This document shows positions 31,777-40,174 of a DNA stretch of 54,180 nt, piece by piece. Each line of letters begins with the position of its first letter. Positions within the stretch are counted from its first letter, which is position 1. The position numbers and the translations under genes are program-made. The DNA lies in contig JACRBL010000057.1 of the NCBI GenBank assembly GCA_016234485.1, positions 1-54,180 on the forward strand, given 5' to 3'. Below the pieces are notes generated by a model. It saw only the letters and a program-made list of their open reading frames with translations. It did not search any database and was not told the origin of the DNA. This DNA is from Chloroflexota bacterium. Its GTDB lineage: Bacteria > Chloroflexota > Anaerolineae > Anaerolineales > Villigracilaceae.

Positions 31777-33407
31777 TTTTTACCGCTCCCTGTTTGAGGT
31801 ATCACCTTTTGCATCGGCTTGGCCTGATGCGGATTCGTGCGGACGGCATAGCGCGCCATGCAATGCTGGCACTGGAAACCATTCAAGTTGTCATCGGCCT
31901 TTTTGCGGGAAGATTCACCGTCCAAGCCGCTGAGCGCGCCAAAGATATCGGGCGCAACCACAATGCGCGCGGGGCTGAAACTGGACGTGTCGTGAAAGTC
32001 GCGGTATTTGCGCGAGGCCATTTCGTTATCCGCCAAGATGACCAGGCCAACGTCGCGCTTCTTCACGATGCGCTGGACATCTTCCACCTTGCCGATCACC
32101 TTCGCGCCGTAAATGCTCATGCCCTGCGTCATCAGGTTATCGTCAATGAAGCCGACGATCTGATAGCGGCCCGCGTAGGTAGGGTGATCCATCAGCCAGG
32201 CAATATGCTCCGCCGTCCGCCCCGAGCCGACGATGAGGACGCGCTCGCGGGTCTCGTGCTTCCGCAGGCGGTAGGTCAGGAGGCGGCTGAGCGCGATGCT
32301 GATCAACCGTCCGCGATAGCGCACGAACATGATCCCCAGCAGGGAGAGTCCCGACACGCCGAGCAATAGTCCAAAGGTGATGAGGTTGCCGCGTCCGATG
32401 AGATAATGCACGTACAACGCCGCGATGGTGGAGATCGTCCAACTGGCCCACAGCCGCCCCAATTCCCAAGTGGAGGCCTTCTCCCAGTTGATGCGGTTCA
32501 CGTTCAGGAAGAAGCCCGTCAGGTTGTAGAGCGCCGCGCAGGCCGCGGCCATTTCCACTTTGATCAACCAGCCCATTTCGAGCGGGACGAACCAACTCAT
32601 CACGCCGCTGACGATGAAGATGGAGAGCGCCGCCACGGCGAAGTCCCACAGAATCCAATTGACATAACGCTGGATCAGCCTCGTCACCGGCCCGACGAAC
32701 AGCAGTTGTTCGGGCGGAGAGTAGGCCTTGATCTTCGGGACGAGCAGGAGCGCCGTCCACAGGATCACGTCGAGATCAAGCAAAAACGAGTGATAGCGGA
32801 CGTAAAGTTGGTCGAGCCGCATCTTGTCTGGGCTGAGTTCGTGCAGATATTTCTGCATCGCTTCGCCCGCCTGGAGCATGTGTTCCTCGTCCCGATACAG
32901 CACCGAAGCGGGGCTGGTGATGCCAGGCCGCACCGAGAGAATTTCCGCCGCGATTTTGGTCGGCCACGTCTTGGAAATCATCGGGTCTTCGGGACGCGGC
33001 CCCACCAAACTCATCTCGCCGATCAGTACGTTCCACAGTTGCGGCAGTTCGTTTAACTTGGTGTCGCGCAGCCACTTCCCAAACGGGGTGATGCGGTCAT
33101 CATCCTCGCTGGTGACGCGCGGGCCGCGATAACTTCGATCCTCTTCAAACATCGTGCGGAACTTGAGCATGTGAAACTGGCGTCCAAACCGTCCGATGCG
33201 CGACCCCCAATAAAAGACAGGCCCCTTCGAATCGCGCTTGATGAAAATGGCGATGATCCCAAAGAAGGGAAGCAGGAACAGCAATCCGATCAAGGCCATC
33301 GTGAAATCGAAGATGCGTTTAATCGCTCCTCGCGGCTTTTGACCAGAGGCTGGAACGGCTTTCTCTTCCGTTTCAAATTGGCTCAATCGCGATTTGATTC
33401 GAATCAT
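31740..33407 (-). CDS. Phosphoglycosyl transferase with permuted domain order
   Basis: 555 residues from the ATG at 33407 (GGAG upstream). The catalytic bacterial-sugar-transferase domain comes first (about 25-235): re-entrant hydrophobic helix 35-60, RFGRQFHMLKFRTM near 75-86, KLNELPQLWNV near 117-127 and MSLVGPRPED near 132-141. Then follow membrane helices (about 255-375) and a Rossmann-like domain (RVLIVGSGRTAEHI near 388). In WcaJ/WbaP-type proteins the membrane and nucleotide-binding parts precede the catalytic domain, so the order is reversed. A C-terminal CQHC pair is extra. It transfers the first sugar phosphate to undecaprenyl phosphate. Confidence 0.88.
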   Translation of the reverse strand: MIRIKSRLSQFETEEKAVPASGQKPRGAIKRIFDFTMALIGLLFLLPFFGIIAIFIKRDSKGPVFYWGSRIGRFGRQFHMLKFRTMFEEDRSYRGPRVTSEDDDRITPFGKWLRDTKLNELPQLWNVLIGEMSLVGPRPEDPMISKTWPTKIAAEILSVRPGITSPASVLYRDEEHMLQAGEAMQKYLHELSPDKMRLDQLYVRYHSFLLDLDVILWTALLLVPKIKAYSPPEQLLFVGPVTRLIQRYVNWILWDFAVAALSIFIVSGVMSWFVPLEMGWLIKVEMAAACAALYNLTGFFLNVNRINWEKASTWELGRLWASWTISTIAALYVHYLIGRGNLITFGLLLGVSGLSLLGIMFVRYRGRLISIALSRLLTYRLRKHETRERVLIVGSGRTAEHIAWLMDHPTYAGRYQIVGFIDDNLMTQGMSIYGAKVIGKVEDVQRIVKKRDVGLVILADNEMASRKYRDFHDTSSFSPARIVVAPDIFGALSGLDGESSRKKADDNLNGFQCQHCMARYAVRTNPHQAKPMQKVIPQTGSGKKWKTSGHKRKSL

Positions 33408-33449
33408 TCGGACTCCATCATTGTTGTAGGGCAATTTGCCAAATTGCCC

Positions 33450-33971
33450 CTACACTTTTTCCAACCACTCCTCGCGCCAGAACAACAAGCAACAACGATC
33501 ACATTCCCCAAAGGCGGGCGTTCCCGTGCAAAAAACATTTTCCAGCAAGATCACGCCGCGCACTTTCTTGCGTTTGTAATCTCGCTCATCGAGGAAGAAT
33601 TTCATCACGCGGAACACGCGTTGCTGTGTGTCGCAATACTGCGCCATGAATGGAAGAAAGGCGCAGCCCTTCAACTCTTTGAACGGATCGAGCGTGGACT
33701 GGATTTCCTCCCGCGAACGGACGCGCACCCAATCGCCCCGCTCGAACGGGATGGCGGGCGCGAACCCTTTCGCGGCAACCTGCGCGGACGCGTCCCCGTC
33801 ATTGCGCGTGGACGCGTAATAAGCGCGCTTGAGCAAAGGCTTCACGTGGTAATTCCACGGCACGGCCAGGGTCTTTTTGACGCGACCCAGAAACGTCTGC
33901 TCCACAAAAGGCGCGCGTCCAAGCGATAACTTCGGCACGCACGGAAGTTGGCAACCTTCAAAGTTCATCAT
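33450..33971 (-). CDS. Conserved-looking hypothetical protein of the exopolysaccharide locus
   Basis: 173 residues, no signal peptide or membrane helix. A compact C-terminal half has RVRSREEIQSTLDPFKELKG, then a cysteine-containing tail with CTGTPAFGECDRCCLLFWREEWLE (five Cys in a short stretch) that could bind a metal or a cluster. Another Cys pair, CQLPC, is at the start. I cannot assign a family. It lies between the FemAB-like and phosphoglycosyl transferase genes and is co-directional with them. ATG at 33971 or 33968. Confidence 0.75.
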   Translation of the reverse strand: MMNFEGCQLPCVPKLSLGRAPFVEQTFLGRVKKTLAVPWNYHVKPLLKRAYYASTRNDGDASAQVAAKGFAPAIPFERGDWVRVRSREEIQSTLDPFKELKGCAFLPFMAQYCDTQQRVFRVMKFFLDERDYKRKKVRGVILLENVFCTGTPAFGECDRCCLLFWREEWLEKV

Positions 33972-33993
33972 GGCTCAACCTGCCTTCTTCAAA

Positions 33994-34061
33994 GTTCTCG
34001 AGCAGTTGGACTGCAAGCCATTCAGCACGATTTGCTAAGCAAATCGAACTGCTGAATGAAC
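33994..34061. repeat. 68-bp palindromic repeat, plus-oriented copy
   Basis: Starts GTTCTCGAGCAGTTGGACTGC and ends GAACTGCTGAATGAAC. It has a small GCAGTT hairpin followed by a long hairpin with CGATTTGC/GCAAATCG arms. It matches the reverse complement of 46962-47029 at about 92 percent over all 68 positions. Confidence 0.88.
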
Positions 34062-34079
34062 AGACTTATTTTTACACGG

Positions 34080-35030
34080 CTACTTCGCGGAGAGATTCAA
34101 TTCGCCCGCGTCCACCAGCGATTGGAGGCACTTCGGCCAATTCTGCTCGGTGACGCAACGCTTGCCCTCCACGTGGAAACGCAACATCCCCTCCGCCTTC
34201 GCCAGCCGTGGGTTGGACGGGTCGCGGCGGAGCAAACTTCGGGTGATGCCATGAAGCGTGGGCGTGGCAAACGGATTCAGGATGGGGTGAAAGTCCACGC
34301 GTTGACGCACAGCGCGCGGCTCCAGTCCCATGCGGAATTTGAACTCGTCCACATTCGGCGGCGCGTCCAACGACTCGACGGTGAAGAAAATTTCGCGCAC
34401 GCCCTCGCGCGCCAGCATCTCGCGGCTGACGGCAAAGAAAACGGCGTTGTTCACATGCTCCCCCAGAAAGCGGCTGTGACTGAGCGCGTACGGCACGTTG
34501 AAAACATCGTCAATGCGGCAGATGATGACCGCGCCTGCAAGTTCGCCATCGCGCGTGGCGGCCCAGGTTTCAAAGCCAGGCAGTCCGTGCGCGGCACGGC
34601 ACAGGCGTTCCCATTCATCCTGAGTCATGCTTCGCAGACGATCCTGCCGCGCCAGCGTATCCTGTTGCAAAACCCAACCCTCGGTGGCGAGCCGCTCGAA
34701 CGAAATTTGTTTCACCTTGAAATGTTCCAGCCCGCGCTTCACGCCGTTGCGCGCCTGCGATCGCAGAGAGTCCAATTCATACGGCGCGCGCAAGATCACG
34801 TGATAACTCATCCTGCCCTCGGGAAAATCGAGCGGCGTGGAATAGCGCAGGGCGGCGATGCCATGTCCCAACATCAAATCGCGGATCTCTTTTTCCGCGG
34901 GCGCGATCAGCCAGTGATACGGAAAGGCCTGCAACACGCGCGGCCCCGCGTCGTACCAGAAACTGCTGTCCGTGCGAAAAACGCGATGCCCCTGCAGGCG
35001 CATCCATTCCGCGAAAATTTCAGGGTTCAT
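34080..35030 (-). CDS. FemAB/GNAT-like acyltransferase
   Basis: 316 residues from the ATG at 35030, which overlaps the TGA of the preceding glycosyltransferase (ATGA). The fold is suggested by DSSFWYDAGPRVLQAFPYHWLI at the start, a RNGVKRGLEHFKV helix near 125 and a GNAT-like core FETWAATRDGELAGAVIIC near 175 followed by HVNNAVFFAVSREMLAREG. Proteins of this kind add amino-acyl or acyl groups to cell-surface sugars or peptidoglycan. Substrate unknown. Confidence 0.75.
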   Translation of the reverse strand: MNPEIFAEWMRLQGHRVFRTDSSFWYDAGPRVLQAFPYHWLIAPAEKEIRDLMLGHGIAALRYSTPLDFPEGRMSYHVILRAPYELDSLRSQARNGVKRGLEHFKVKQISFERLATEGWVLQQDTLARQDRLRSMTQDEWERLCRAAHGLPGFETWAATRDGELAGAVIICRIDDVFNVPYALSHSRFLGEHVNNAVFFAVSREMLAREGVREIFFTVESLDAPPNVDEFKFRMGLEPRAVRQRVDFHPILNPFATPTLHGITRSLLRRDPSNPRLAKAEGMLRFHVEGKRCVTEQNWPKCLQSLVDAGELNLSAK

Positions 35031-36289
35031 ACATTTTTTCCCACGCGGGCGGGAGTGAGCGACTTCCGCGCGCACATGGCCGCCAGCATTTTTTCGTACG
35101 CGTCCACGCAACGTTGGCGGGAATAATTTTGCTCGAGGCAGGCGCGTCCGTTCTGACCCATGCGGACGAGTTCGGACTCCCGCGCCTTCATCTCAACGAT
35201 GGCCTTTGCCAACTCTTCGGGCGACCCTGGCGCGACATTCCGACCGCAAGCCGCGTCCGCCACGATCTGCGCGATCTCACTCTCGCGCGGCGCCACCGCC
35301 AAAATCGGACGCGCGCTCGCCATCACGTTGAAGATCTTGCTCGGCATCGAAGAGAGCGCCGCGCCCGCGTTCAGCGTCACCAGGCTTACATCCGCCGCGG
35401 CCAGAATCTCCGCGAAATGTTCGCGCGGCTGATACGGCAGGAAGAGCATGTTCGTCAAATTTCTCGCTTCCGCTTCCGCCACCAGCGCATCCTTACGGAC
35501 GCCTTCGCCCACGATCACGAATTGGATGTCGGCCTGCGCGCGCAAAATGTCCGCGGCGTGGAGAACGTCTTCGAGACAGGAGGTGAGGCCGATGTTGCCC
35601 GCGTACATCACGACGAATTTGTCGTCCAAGCCATGCGCGCGGCGGAAGGAATTTTGCCTGTCCATCGGGCGGACTTCGTTCGGGTCGGCCCAGATGGGGA
35701 TGAGTTCGATCTTTTCGTTCGGAACGCCCTTTTTGAACAGTATCTGTCGAAAACTTTTGGCGATGACCGAGATGCGCTGGGCATGTCGGTAGAGAAATTT
35801 TTCCATGCCGAGGAAGAAGTTGACGACGAGTCGATTCGTCATCACGCCCGCGGCGATGGCGGCATCGGGATACAGGTCTTCGATCTGCAGCGCCCACGGG
35901 ACGCGAACGATTCGGCTGAGGAACCAGGCCGAAAGTCCAAGAGGAAGCGGGGGCGAGTAGCTCATAATCACATCGGGGCGGCCTGCGAATAATCCACCGT
36001 AGAAGGCGGTCGCGCTGTACGTCCCGTAGTGGAAGAGGCGCGGCCAGAATTTTTTCGAGGGCGAGATGAAACTCCACGTGCGGATGACGCGCACGCCGTC
36101 CAGCATTTCCGATGAAAATAATTTGTTGCGATACCCGTCGAAGACGCGTCCCTGCGGATAGTTTGGCGCGCCCGTGACGACGGTGACGCGATGCCCGCGC
36201 GCGGCCAGGTCAACGGCGAGCTCGGTGATGAGGATCGCCGCGCTGACTTCTTCGGGTGCATAGCATTGCGCCATGAAAAGGATGTTCAT
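35027..36289 (-). CDS. Glycosyltransferase family 4 (WbuB-like)
   Basis: 420 residues. The N-terminal Rossmann half has MNILFMAQCYAPEEVSAAILITELA and the PNYPQGRVFDGY segment typical of WbuB-type fucosamine transferases. The C-terminal half has VVMYAGNIGLTSCLEDVLHAA near 230, VIVGEG near 262 and a SMPSKIFNVMASARPILA donor-binding loop near 315. It overlaps the preceding glycosyltransferase gene by 4 bp and the FemAB-like gene by 4 bp, so the three are translationally coupled. It probably adds an amino sugar to the lipid-linked repeat unit. Confidence 0.92.
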   Translation of the reverse strand: MNILFMAQCYAPEEVSAAILITELAVDLAARGHRVTVVTGAPNYPQGRVFDGYRNKLFSSEMLDGVRVIRTWSFISPSKKFWPRLFHYGTYSATAFYGGLFAGRPDVIMSYSPPLPLGLSAWFLSRIVRVPWALQIEDLYPDAAIAAGVMTNRLVVNFFLGMEKFLYRHAQRISVIAKSFRQILFKKGVPNEKIELIPIWADPNEVRPMDRQNSFRRAHGLDDKFVVMYAGNIGLTSCLEDVLHAADILRAQADIQFVIVGEGVRKDALVAEAEARNLTNMLFLPYQPREHFAEILAAADVSLVTLNAGAALSSMPSKIFNVMASARPILAVAPRESEIAQIVADAACGRNVAPGSPEELAKAIVEMKARESELVRMGQNGRACLEQNYSRQRCVDAYEKMLAAMCARKSLTPARVGKNV

Positions 36290-37434
36290 TTTTTCTGCAA
36301 TTTCACATCAGGAAAAACGATCTGCAACATTTTTTCCACGACCGCGTCAGCGCGAAACTCGCGTCCCTTTTGATGGTTGGCTTCCGCCATCTTTTTGTGC
36401 AGATCGGGATTCGCGGCGAGGGTCTCAATGGCATTCGCGAGCGAGGCGGAATCCTGCAACGGGACGAGCAGGCCATTGACGCCGTGCGCGATCAACTCAG
36501 GGAATGTGCGCGCCTGCGTGCCAATGACGGGAACGCCCGCGTGCATGGCTTCGATCAACACGCCAGGGTGGCCTTCGGTATCGAAGTACGTGGGCAGGAC
36601 AAGCGCGTCGTAGTTGGCGATGAGTTGCGGACCCGTTCCCGCTTCGGCCACACCGCAGTAGCGCGCGTTGGGCTGGGACTGCAAGCCCGCGTTGAACTCG
36701 TCGCGCAGTTCATCGTGGACGGGGCCGAAGAAATCGCAGGTGATTTTTTTGGGGCAGGTCTGCGAAAGGATGCCGAGGGCTTCGAGCAAATACAAAATTC
36801 CCTTGCGCCGCGTGATGTGACCGAGATAGATCAGGCGAAATTCTTCGCTGTGTTTTGCGGGCGTTTCGGCCACGGGAGCGAGCGGCCTGCAACCTGGCAA
36901 ATACTGCGCGTTGACCAAACCCATCTTTTGTAGGTCGTCTTTCAACAATTGGGTTTGAGTCAAAATGCCGTCCATCGAGCGCAGGGCGAACATGAGATAG
37001 CCGCGCAAGATTTTTTTCTGGGCGTTGATGAACAAATCCAAGCCCGCGCCGACGGGTTTGAGATAAAACGGTTTGCGGAACAGTTTCGCGAAGAACAGTA
37101 AAATGGGCGCGAGCGTGATGGCGAAAAGATCGTTGGCAAAGACCAGCGCCACGTCGCAGCGCGGGAGTTCGTAAATGAAGCGCGGCAGGATGAGAACAGA
37201 GCGCTTCACCTTCTCGAAGTTGAAACCCGTCATCTTCTTGCGGACATCCAGCGCGGGCGAGGTGTTGATGAGCCTGATTTCCACGGAGGGGTAGAAAGCC
37301 AGTTCGTCGAGCATGGCCTGCACGGTCAGCGGAGAGCCGCCAATGGGAGGCGGCTTGGGACCGACGAAAAGCAGTCGTTTTGCGCGGGTGGTTGTGCTCG
37401 CTTGCGCGCGGGGGTGAGATTGGGCGAGTTGCAT
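36286..37434 (-). CDS. Glycosyltransferase family 4
   Basis: 382 residues. LLFVGPKPPPIGGSPLTVQAML is the acceptor-side loop; RLIYLGHITRRKGILYLLEAL near 205, GPQLIANYDALVLPTYFDTEGHPGVLIEAMHAG near 270-300 with the EX7E motif identify GT4. It has no membrane segment apart from a hydrophobic stretch near 110-120. The ATG at 37434 has no ribosome binding site; only 6 bp separate it from the lyase lipoprotein stop, so coupling is likely. Confidence 0.9.
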   Translation of the reverse strand: MQLAQSHPRAQASTTTRAKRLLFVGPKPPPIGGSPLTVQAMLDELAFYPSVEIRLINTSPALDVRKKMTGFNFEKVKRSVLILPRFIYELPRCDVALVFANDLFAITLAPILLFFAKLFRKPFYLKPVGAGLDLFINAQKKILRGYLMFALRSMDGILTQTQLLKDDLQKMGLVNAQYLPGCRPLAPVAETPAKHSEEFRLIYLGHITRRKGILYLLEALGILSQTCPKKITCDFFGPVHDELRDEFNAGLQSQPNARYCGVAEAGTGPQLIANYDALVLPTYFDTEGHPGVLIEAMHAGVPVIGTQARTFPELIAHGVNGLLVPLQDSASLANAIETLAANPDLHKKMAEANHQKGREFRADAVVEKMLQIVFPDVKLQKK

Positions 37435-37440
37435 GGGGAG

Positions 37441-38862
37441 TTATGTCCCGTTCAAAAACTCTTCGAGATTGGTATACCCATCGCCGTCGGAGTCCAGCGA
37501 AGCATCGGCGGGATTGGTGGGATCGAAGCCGTGGCTTTGCTCCCAGAGATCGAACATGCCATCGTGGTCTGTGTCCGCGCAGGGAGAGGCGGCGGGGATC
37601 GCGAGCCAGCCCCCCACTTCGGAGGGATCGTCTATGACGCGGCCTGTTCCATCTTCCACTTCGCGGACGATGCGGGCGTCAATCGCGTCGCGGCGCGGGA
37701 AGAATGTCCCGTCGCAACGCAAGCCTTGATATGCGCCCGCCTCGGCGAGGACGGTTTCGTACGCCTCCCACGCGGACGTGACCGTGACAGGCGCGGCAGG
37801 GAATGGTTGCGCCGCGACGAACTTGCGCGAGTTGGGGTCAATGATGTTCGTCTCAGGCAGGTCATCCGTTTCGCGGCGCGGGCCAATGTTGCCCTGCACA
37901 AAAATTCCCACCTGGCCTGGGTTCATGGCTTTGATGGCGAATTTGTTTTCGGTGTTCGGCCCAGGCTTGAAATAATTGCCGATGTAATTCACATAATCGG
38001 GCGCGACCTGATACACCATGTCAATATGGCTGAACGCGCCAAACGGGTTGTAGGCCACGTTGTTCACCACGTCTATCACGCCCGCGGCTTCGATGTAGGG
38101 ATTGCGTTCGCCGTTGTGCGCCATCAAATTGTGATGCAAGGAAATGTTGTGCGCGCCTGGCTTGTCCTTGTTTTCATCGCTGGCGTAGCCGCCGATCAAC
38201 ACGCCCTTGCTGTGGCATCCCTTCGGATGGATACTGCAATTCAAACCTTCGGAAAAAATATTCCACTGGATCGAAATATCGTGCGCGTCGTACCACGTGG
38301 CCAGATTTCGATTGACCGCCCAACTGAGCGAGTTGTGGTCAACGATCACGTTGTACGTGTCGTGCGCGTGCGTGGCGAAGATTTCGAGCGCGTCACCCGC
38401 GGACGGGGGGCCGGCGCGAAACGTCAGATAGCGGACGACGACATCGTGCGTCGCGATGCGGAGCAGGGCTTCCACGTCCGCGTGCACGCCGCGCAGGGTG
38501 ATGCCCGCGCCGGGAGCCGTCTGCCCCGCGATGGTGACGTAGGGATTCGCGACGATCAACGTGGACTGCAATTCGATCGTCCCCGCCACGCGGAAGACAA
38601 TGACGCGCGGCCCCGTGGACTCAATCGCCTCGCGCAGGGAACCGCTTCCCGCGTCGCTCAGGCTGGTCACTTCGATCACGCGGCCGCCGCGACCGCCGAG
38701 AGCGCTGGCGCCGAATCCCTGCGCGCCGGGGAAGGCAGGAAGCGCGTCCGTGGCGGGCGGGAGGGACGTCAGCGTGGGAAGAGGCTGGGGTGGGCGCGTC
38801 CCGCATCCCGTCAGGATGGATGCGAGGGCGAGGAGGAGGAGCGCGCGGCGGAGGGGGGTCAT
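37441..38862 (-). CDS. Lipoprotein pectate-lyase-like beta-helix protein
   Basis: 473 residues. Lipoprotein signal LLLALASILTGC with lipobox LTGC (Cys about 20). The PL1-like core (about 40-380) parallels the secreted protein at 12339-14234 motif for motif: FPGAQGFGASALGGRGG, NPYVTIAGQTAPGAGITL, HNLMAHNGERNPYIEAAG and PKGCHSKGVLIGGYA. It ends with a calcium-binding type segment DTDHDGMFDLWEQSHG and DSDGDGYTNLEEFLNG and lacks the jelly-roll domain of its paralogue. In an exopolysaccharide operon a lyase is usually for trimming or clearing the polymer. Anchored outside the membrane. Confidence 0.9.
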   Translation of the reverse strand: MTPLRRALLLLALASILTGCGTRPPQPLPTLTSLPPATDALPAFPGAQGFGASALGGRGGRVIEVTSLSDAGSGSLREAIESTGPRVIVFRVAGTIELQSTLIVANPYVTIAGQTAPGAGITLRGVHADVEALLRIATHDVVVRYLTFRAGPPSAGDALEIFATHAHDTYNVIVDHNSLSWAVNRNLATWYDAHDISIQWNIFSEGLNCSIHPKGCHSKGVLIGGYASDENKDKPGAHNISLHHNLMAHNGERNPYIEAAGVIDVVNNVAYNPFGAFSHIDMVYQVAPDYVNYIGNYFKPGPNTENKFAIKAMNPGQVGIFVQGNIGPRRETDDLPETNIIDPNSRKFVAAQPFPAAPVTVTSAWEAYETVLAEAGAYQGLRCDGTFFPRRDAIDARIVREVEDGTGRVIDDPSEVGGWLAIPAASPCADTDHDGMFDLWEQSHGFDPTNPADASLDSDGDGYTNLEEFLNGT

Positions 38863-38884
38863 GGGGCGCCTGAGTGAAGTCCTG

Positions 38885-38968
38885 TTGCGTATTGCGTGTT
38901 CCGTGTTGCGTGTTCCGTCAGCAGTTGGACTGCTGACGGCTCGGTTCGCAGTGCAACTGCTCGCGAAC
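38885..38968. repeat. Half heptamer array joined to a palindromic repeat
   Basis: Five 7-nt units TTGCGTA, TTGCGTG, TTCCGTG, TTGCGTG and TTCCGTC (38885-38919) run straight into a perfect 11-bp hairpin (38915-38925 with 38929-38939) and then a GTTCGCAGTGCAACTGC-type repeat ending GAAC at 38968. The heptamers have no complementary partner here. Confidence 0.7.
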
Positions 38969-38974
38969 TACATT

Positions 38975-40174
38975 TCAACCGCTCGCAAATTTTGAGAGGC
39001 GTCGCGCGTAGCGGGTGATTTCGGATTTGACATGCTCGCGAATTTGATCGGCGGTGAAACTGCCTTCGATGACGATGAAGTTCAACAAAAGCCAGGTGAG
39101 TTTGCGGAACTCCCAAGAAAGCGAAAGGACGCCGATAACCCAGGTGAGGAGGATGGCCACCCACAGGCTGGCGTTGCCGTTGGGAGCGCGCATCGCCATG
39201 AAGAAGACGATGGCGAGGATGAGCAGAAAAAGCGCGAGGCCGATGACGCCCGTTTCGGCCAGCACGGAGATGAAGGTGTTGTGCGCGGCCGAGCCGATGG
39301 CCGAATCTAAAACGCCGCTTCCGATGCCCGTGAAGGGACGTTGCGAAAATTCGAGAATGGCGCTTTCCCACAAGTCCACGCGCCCGCCGATGTCGCCCGC
39401 TTCGATGGAAGAGCCAAGCGTGCTGAGGCGGGAGAGAATGTTGGACGGAATGAACGGAAGCAAAGCCAGCAGGGAAATGAACAGAATGGAAACAACGAGC
39501 GCTTTTGTGTTGGGCCTGATCTGGCGCGTGACGACGAGATACAACCCGAATGGAATCGCCGCCACCAGCGAAGTGCGACTGCCCGTGAGCAGGATGGCGA
39601 AGACGGCGAGGGGAATGTAGGCCAGGTTCGCGACCTTAAGCAGGATGCCTTTTTTTTCGCGGGAGAAAAACAATTGCATCGCGGCGGGCAAGCCCATCAT
39701 CAAGATCAGCGCCATATCCACCGCGTTGACGCCCGTGGCGCTGTACCGTCCCTCATACACCACGGCCACGTTGCCCTGCATGTAGTTGTATAGTGTGCTG
39801 ACGATCAACACGTAACAGCCGAAGACATAGGCTTGGATTCCCGTCAGCAGTTCACGGGGCGCTTTGTAAACGTCCCAATAAATTAGGAGCAGGAGAAAAA
39901 TCTGGCCGTAGGTTTTTATGCGCTGGAGTGTGGCGTCGGAATCGGGACTCCAAAACAGGCTGGCGAAATTCCACAGGAAAAACAACAGGACGAGCGCGTG
40001 GAAAAAATGCGGCTTTCGAAATTTTCCTTCCACCACAACGGTCACCGCCCAGAGCGCGGCCAGCGCCAGCCCCGCCAAACGCGCGGCGGAGCCGAGCGTG
40101 GGGAGCGGCACGCTATCCTCCCACGGCACGATGAAGGTCAAAAGCGTCGCCAGCCAAAACGTGAGTTTTCGCAT
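38975..40174 (-). CDS. O-antigen ligase/polymerase-like membrane protein
   Basis: 399 residues with about 11 membrane helices and the periplasmic-loop signature IGGRVDLWESAILEFSQRPFTGIGSG (about 265-290) followed by AHNTFISVLAETG, diagnostic of the WaaL/O-antigen ligase family. As no separate Wzy is present in the locus it may serve as polymerase or as ligase to a surface carrier. The ATG directly follows the stop of the preceding glycosyltransferase, with GGAG 5 nt upstream inside that gene. Confidence 0.93.
   Translation of the reverse strand: MRKLTFWLATLLTFIVPWEDSVPLPTLGSAARLAGLALAALWAVTVVVEGKFRKPHFFHALVLLFFLWNFASLFWSPDSDATLQRIKTYGQIFLLLLIYWDVYKAPRELLTGIQAYVFGCYVLIVSTLYNYMQGNVAVVYEGRYSATGVNAVDMALILMMGLPAAMQLFFSREKKGILLKVANLAYIPLAVFAILLTGSRTSLVAAIPFGLYLVVTRQIRPNTKALVVSILFISLLALLPFIPSNILSRLSTLGSSIEAGDIGGRVDLWESAILEFSQRPFTGIGSGVLDSAIGSAAHNTFISVLAETGVIGLALFLLILAIVFFMAMRAPNGNASLWVAILLTWVIGVLSLSWEFRKLTWLLLNFIVIEGSFTADQIREHVKSEITRYARRLSKFASG

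Noticed and set aside
37402..38877. Plus-strand open frame (491 codons) opposite the lipoprotein lyase
   Set aside because: No ribosome binding site or domain; the minus strand encodes a lyase with conserved motifs and a lipobox.
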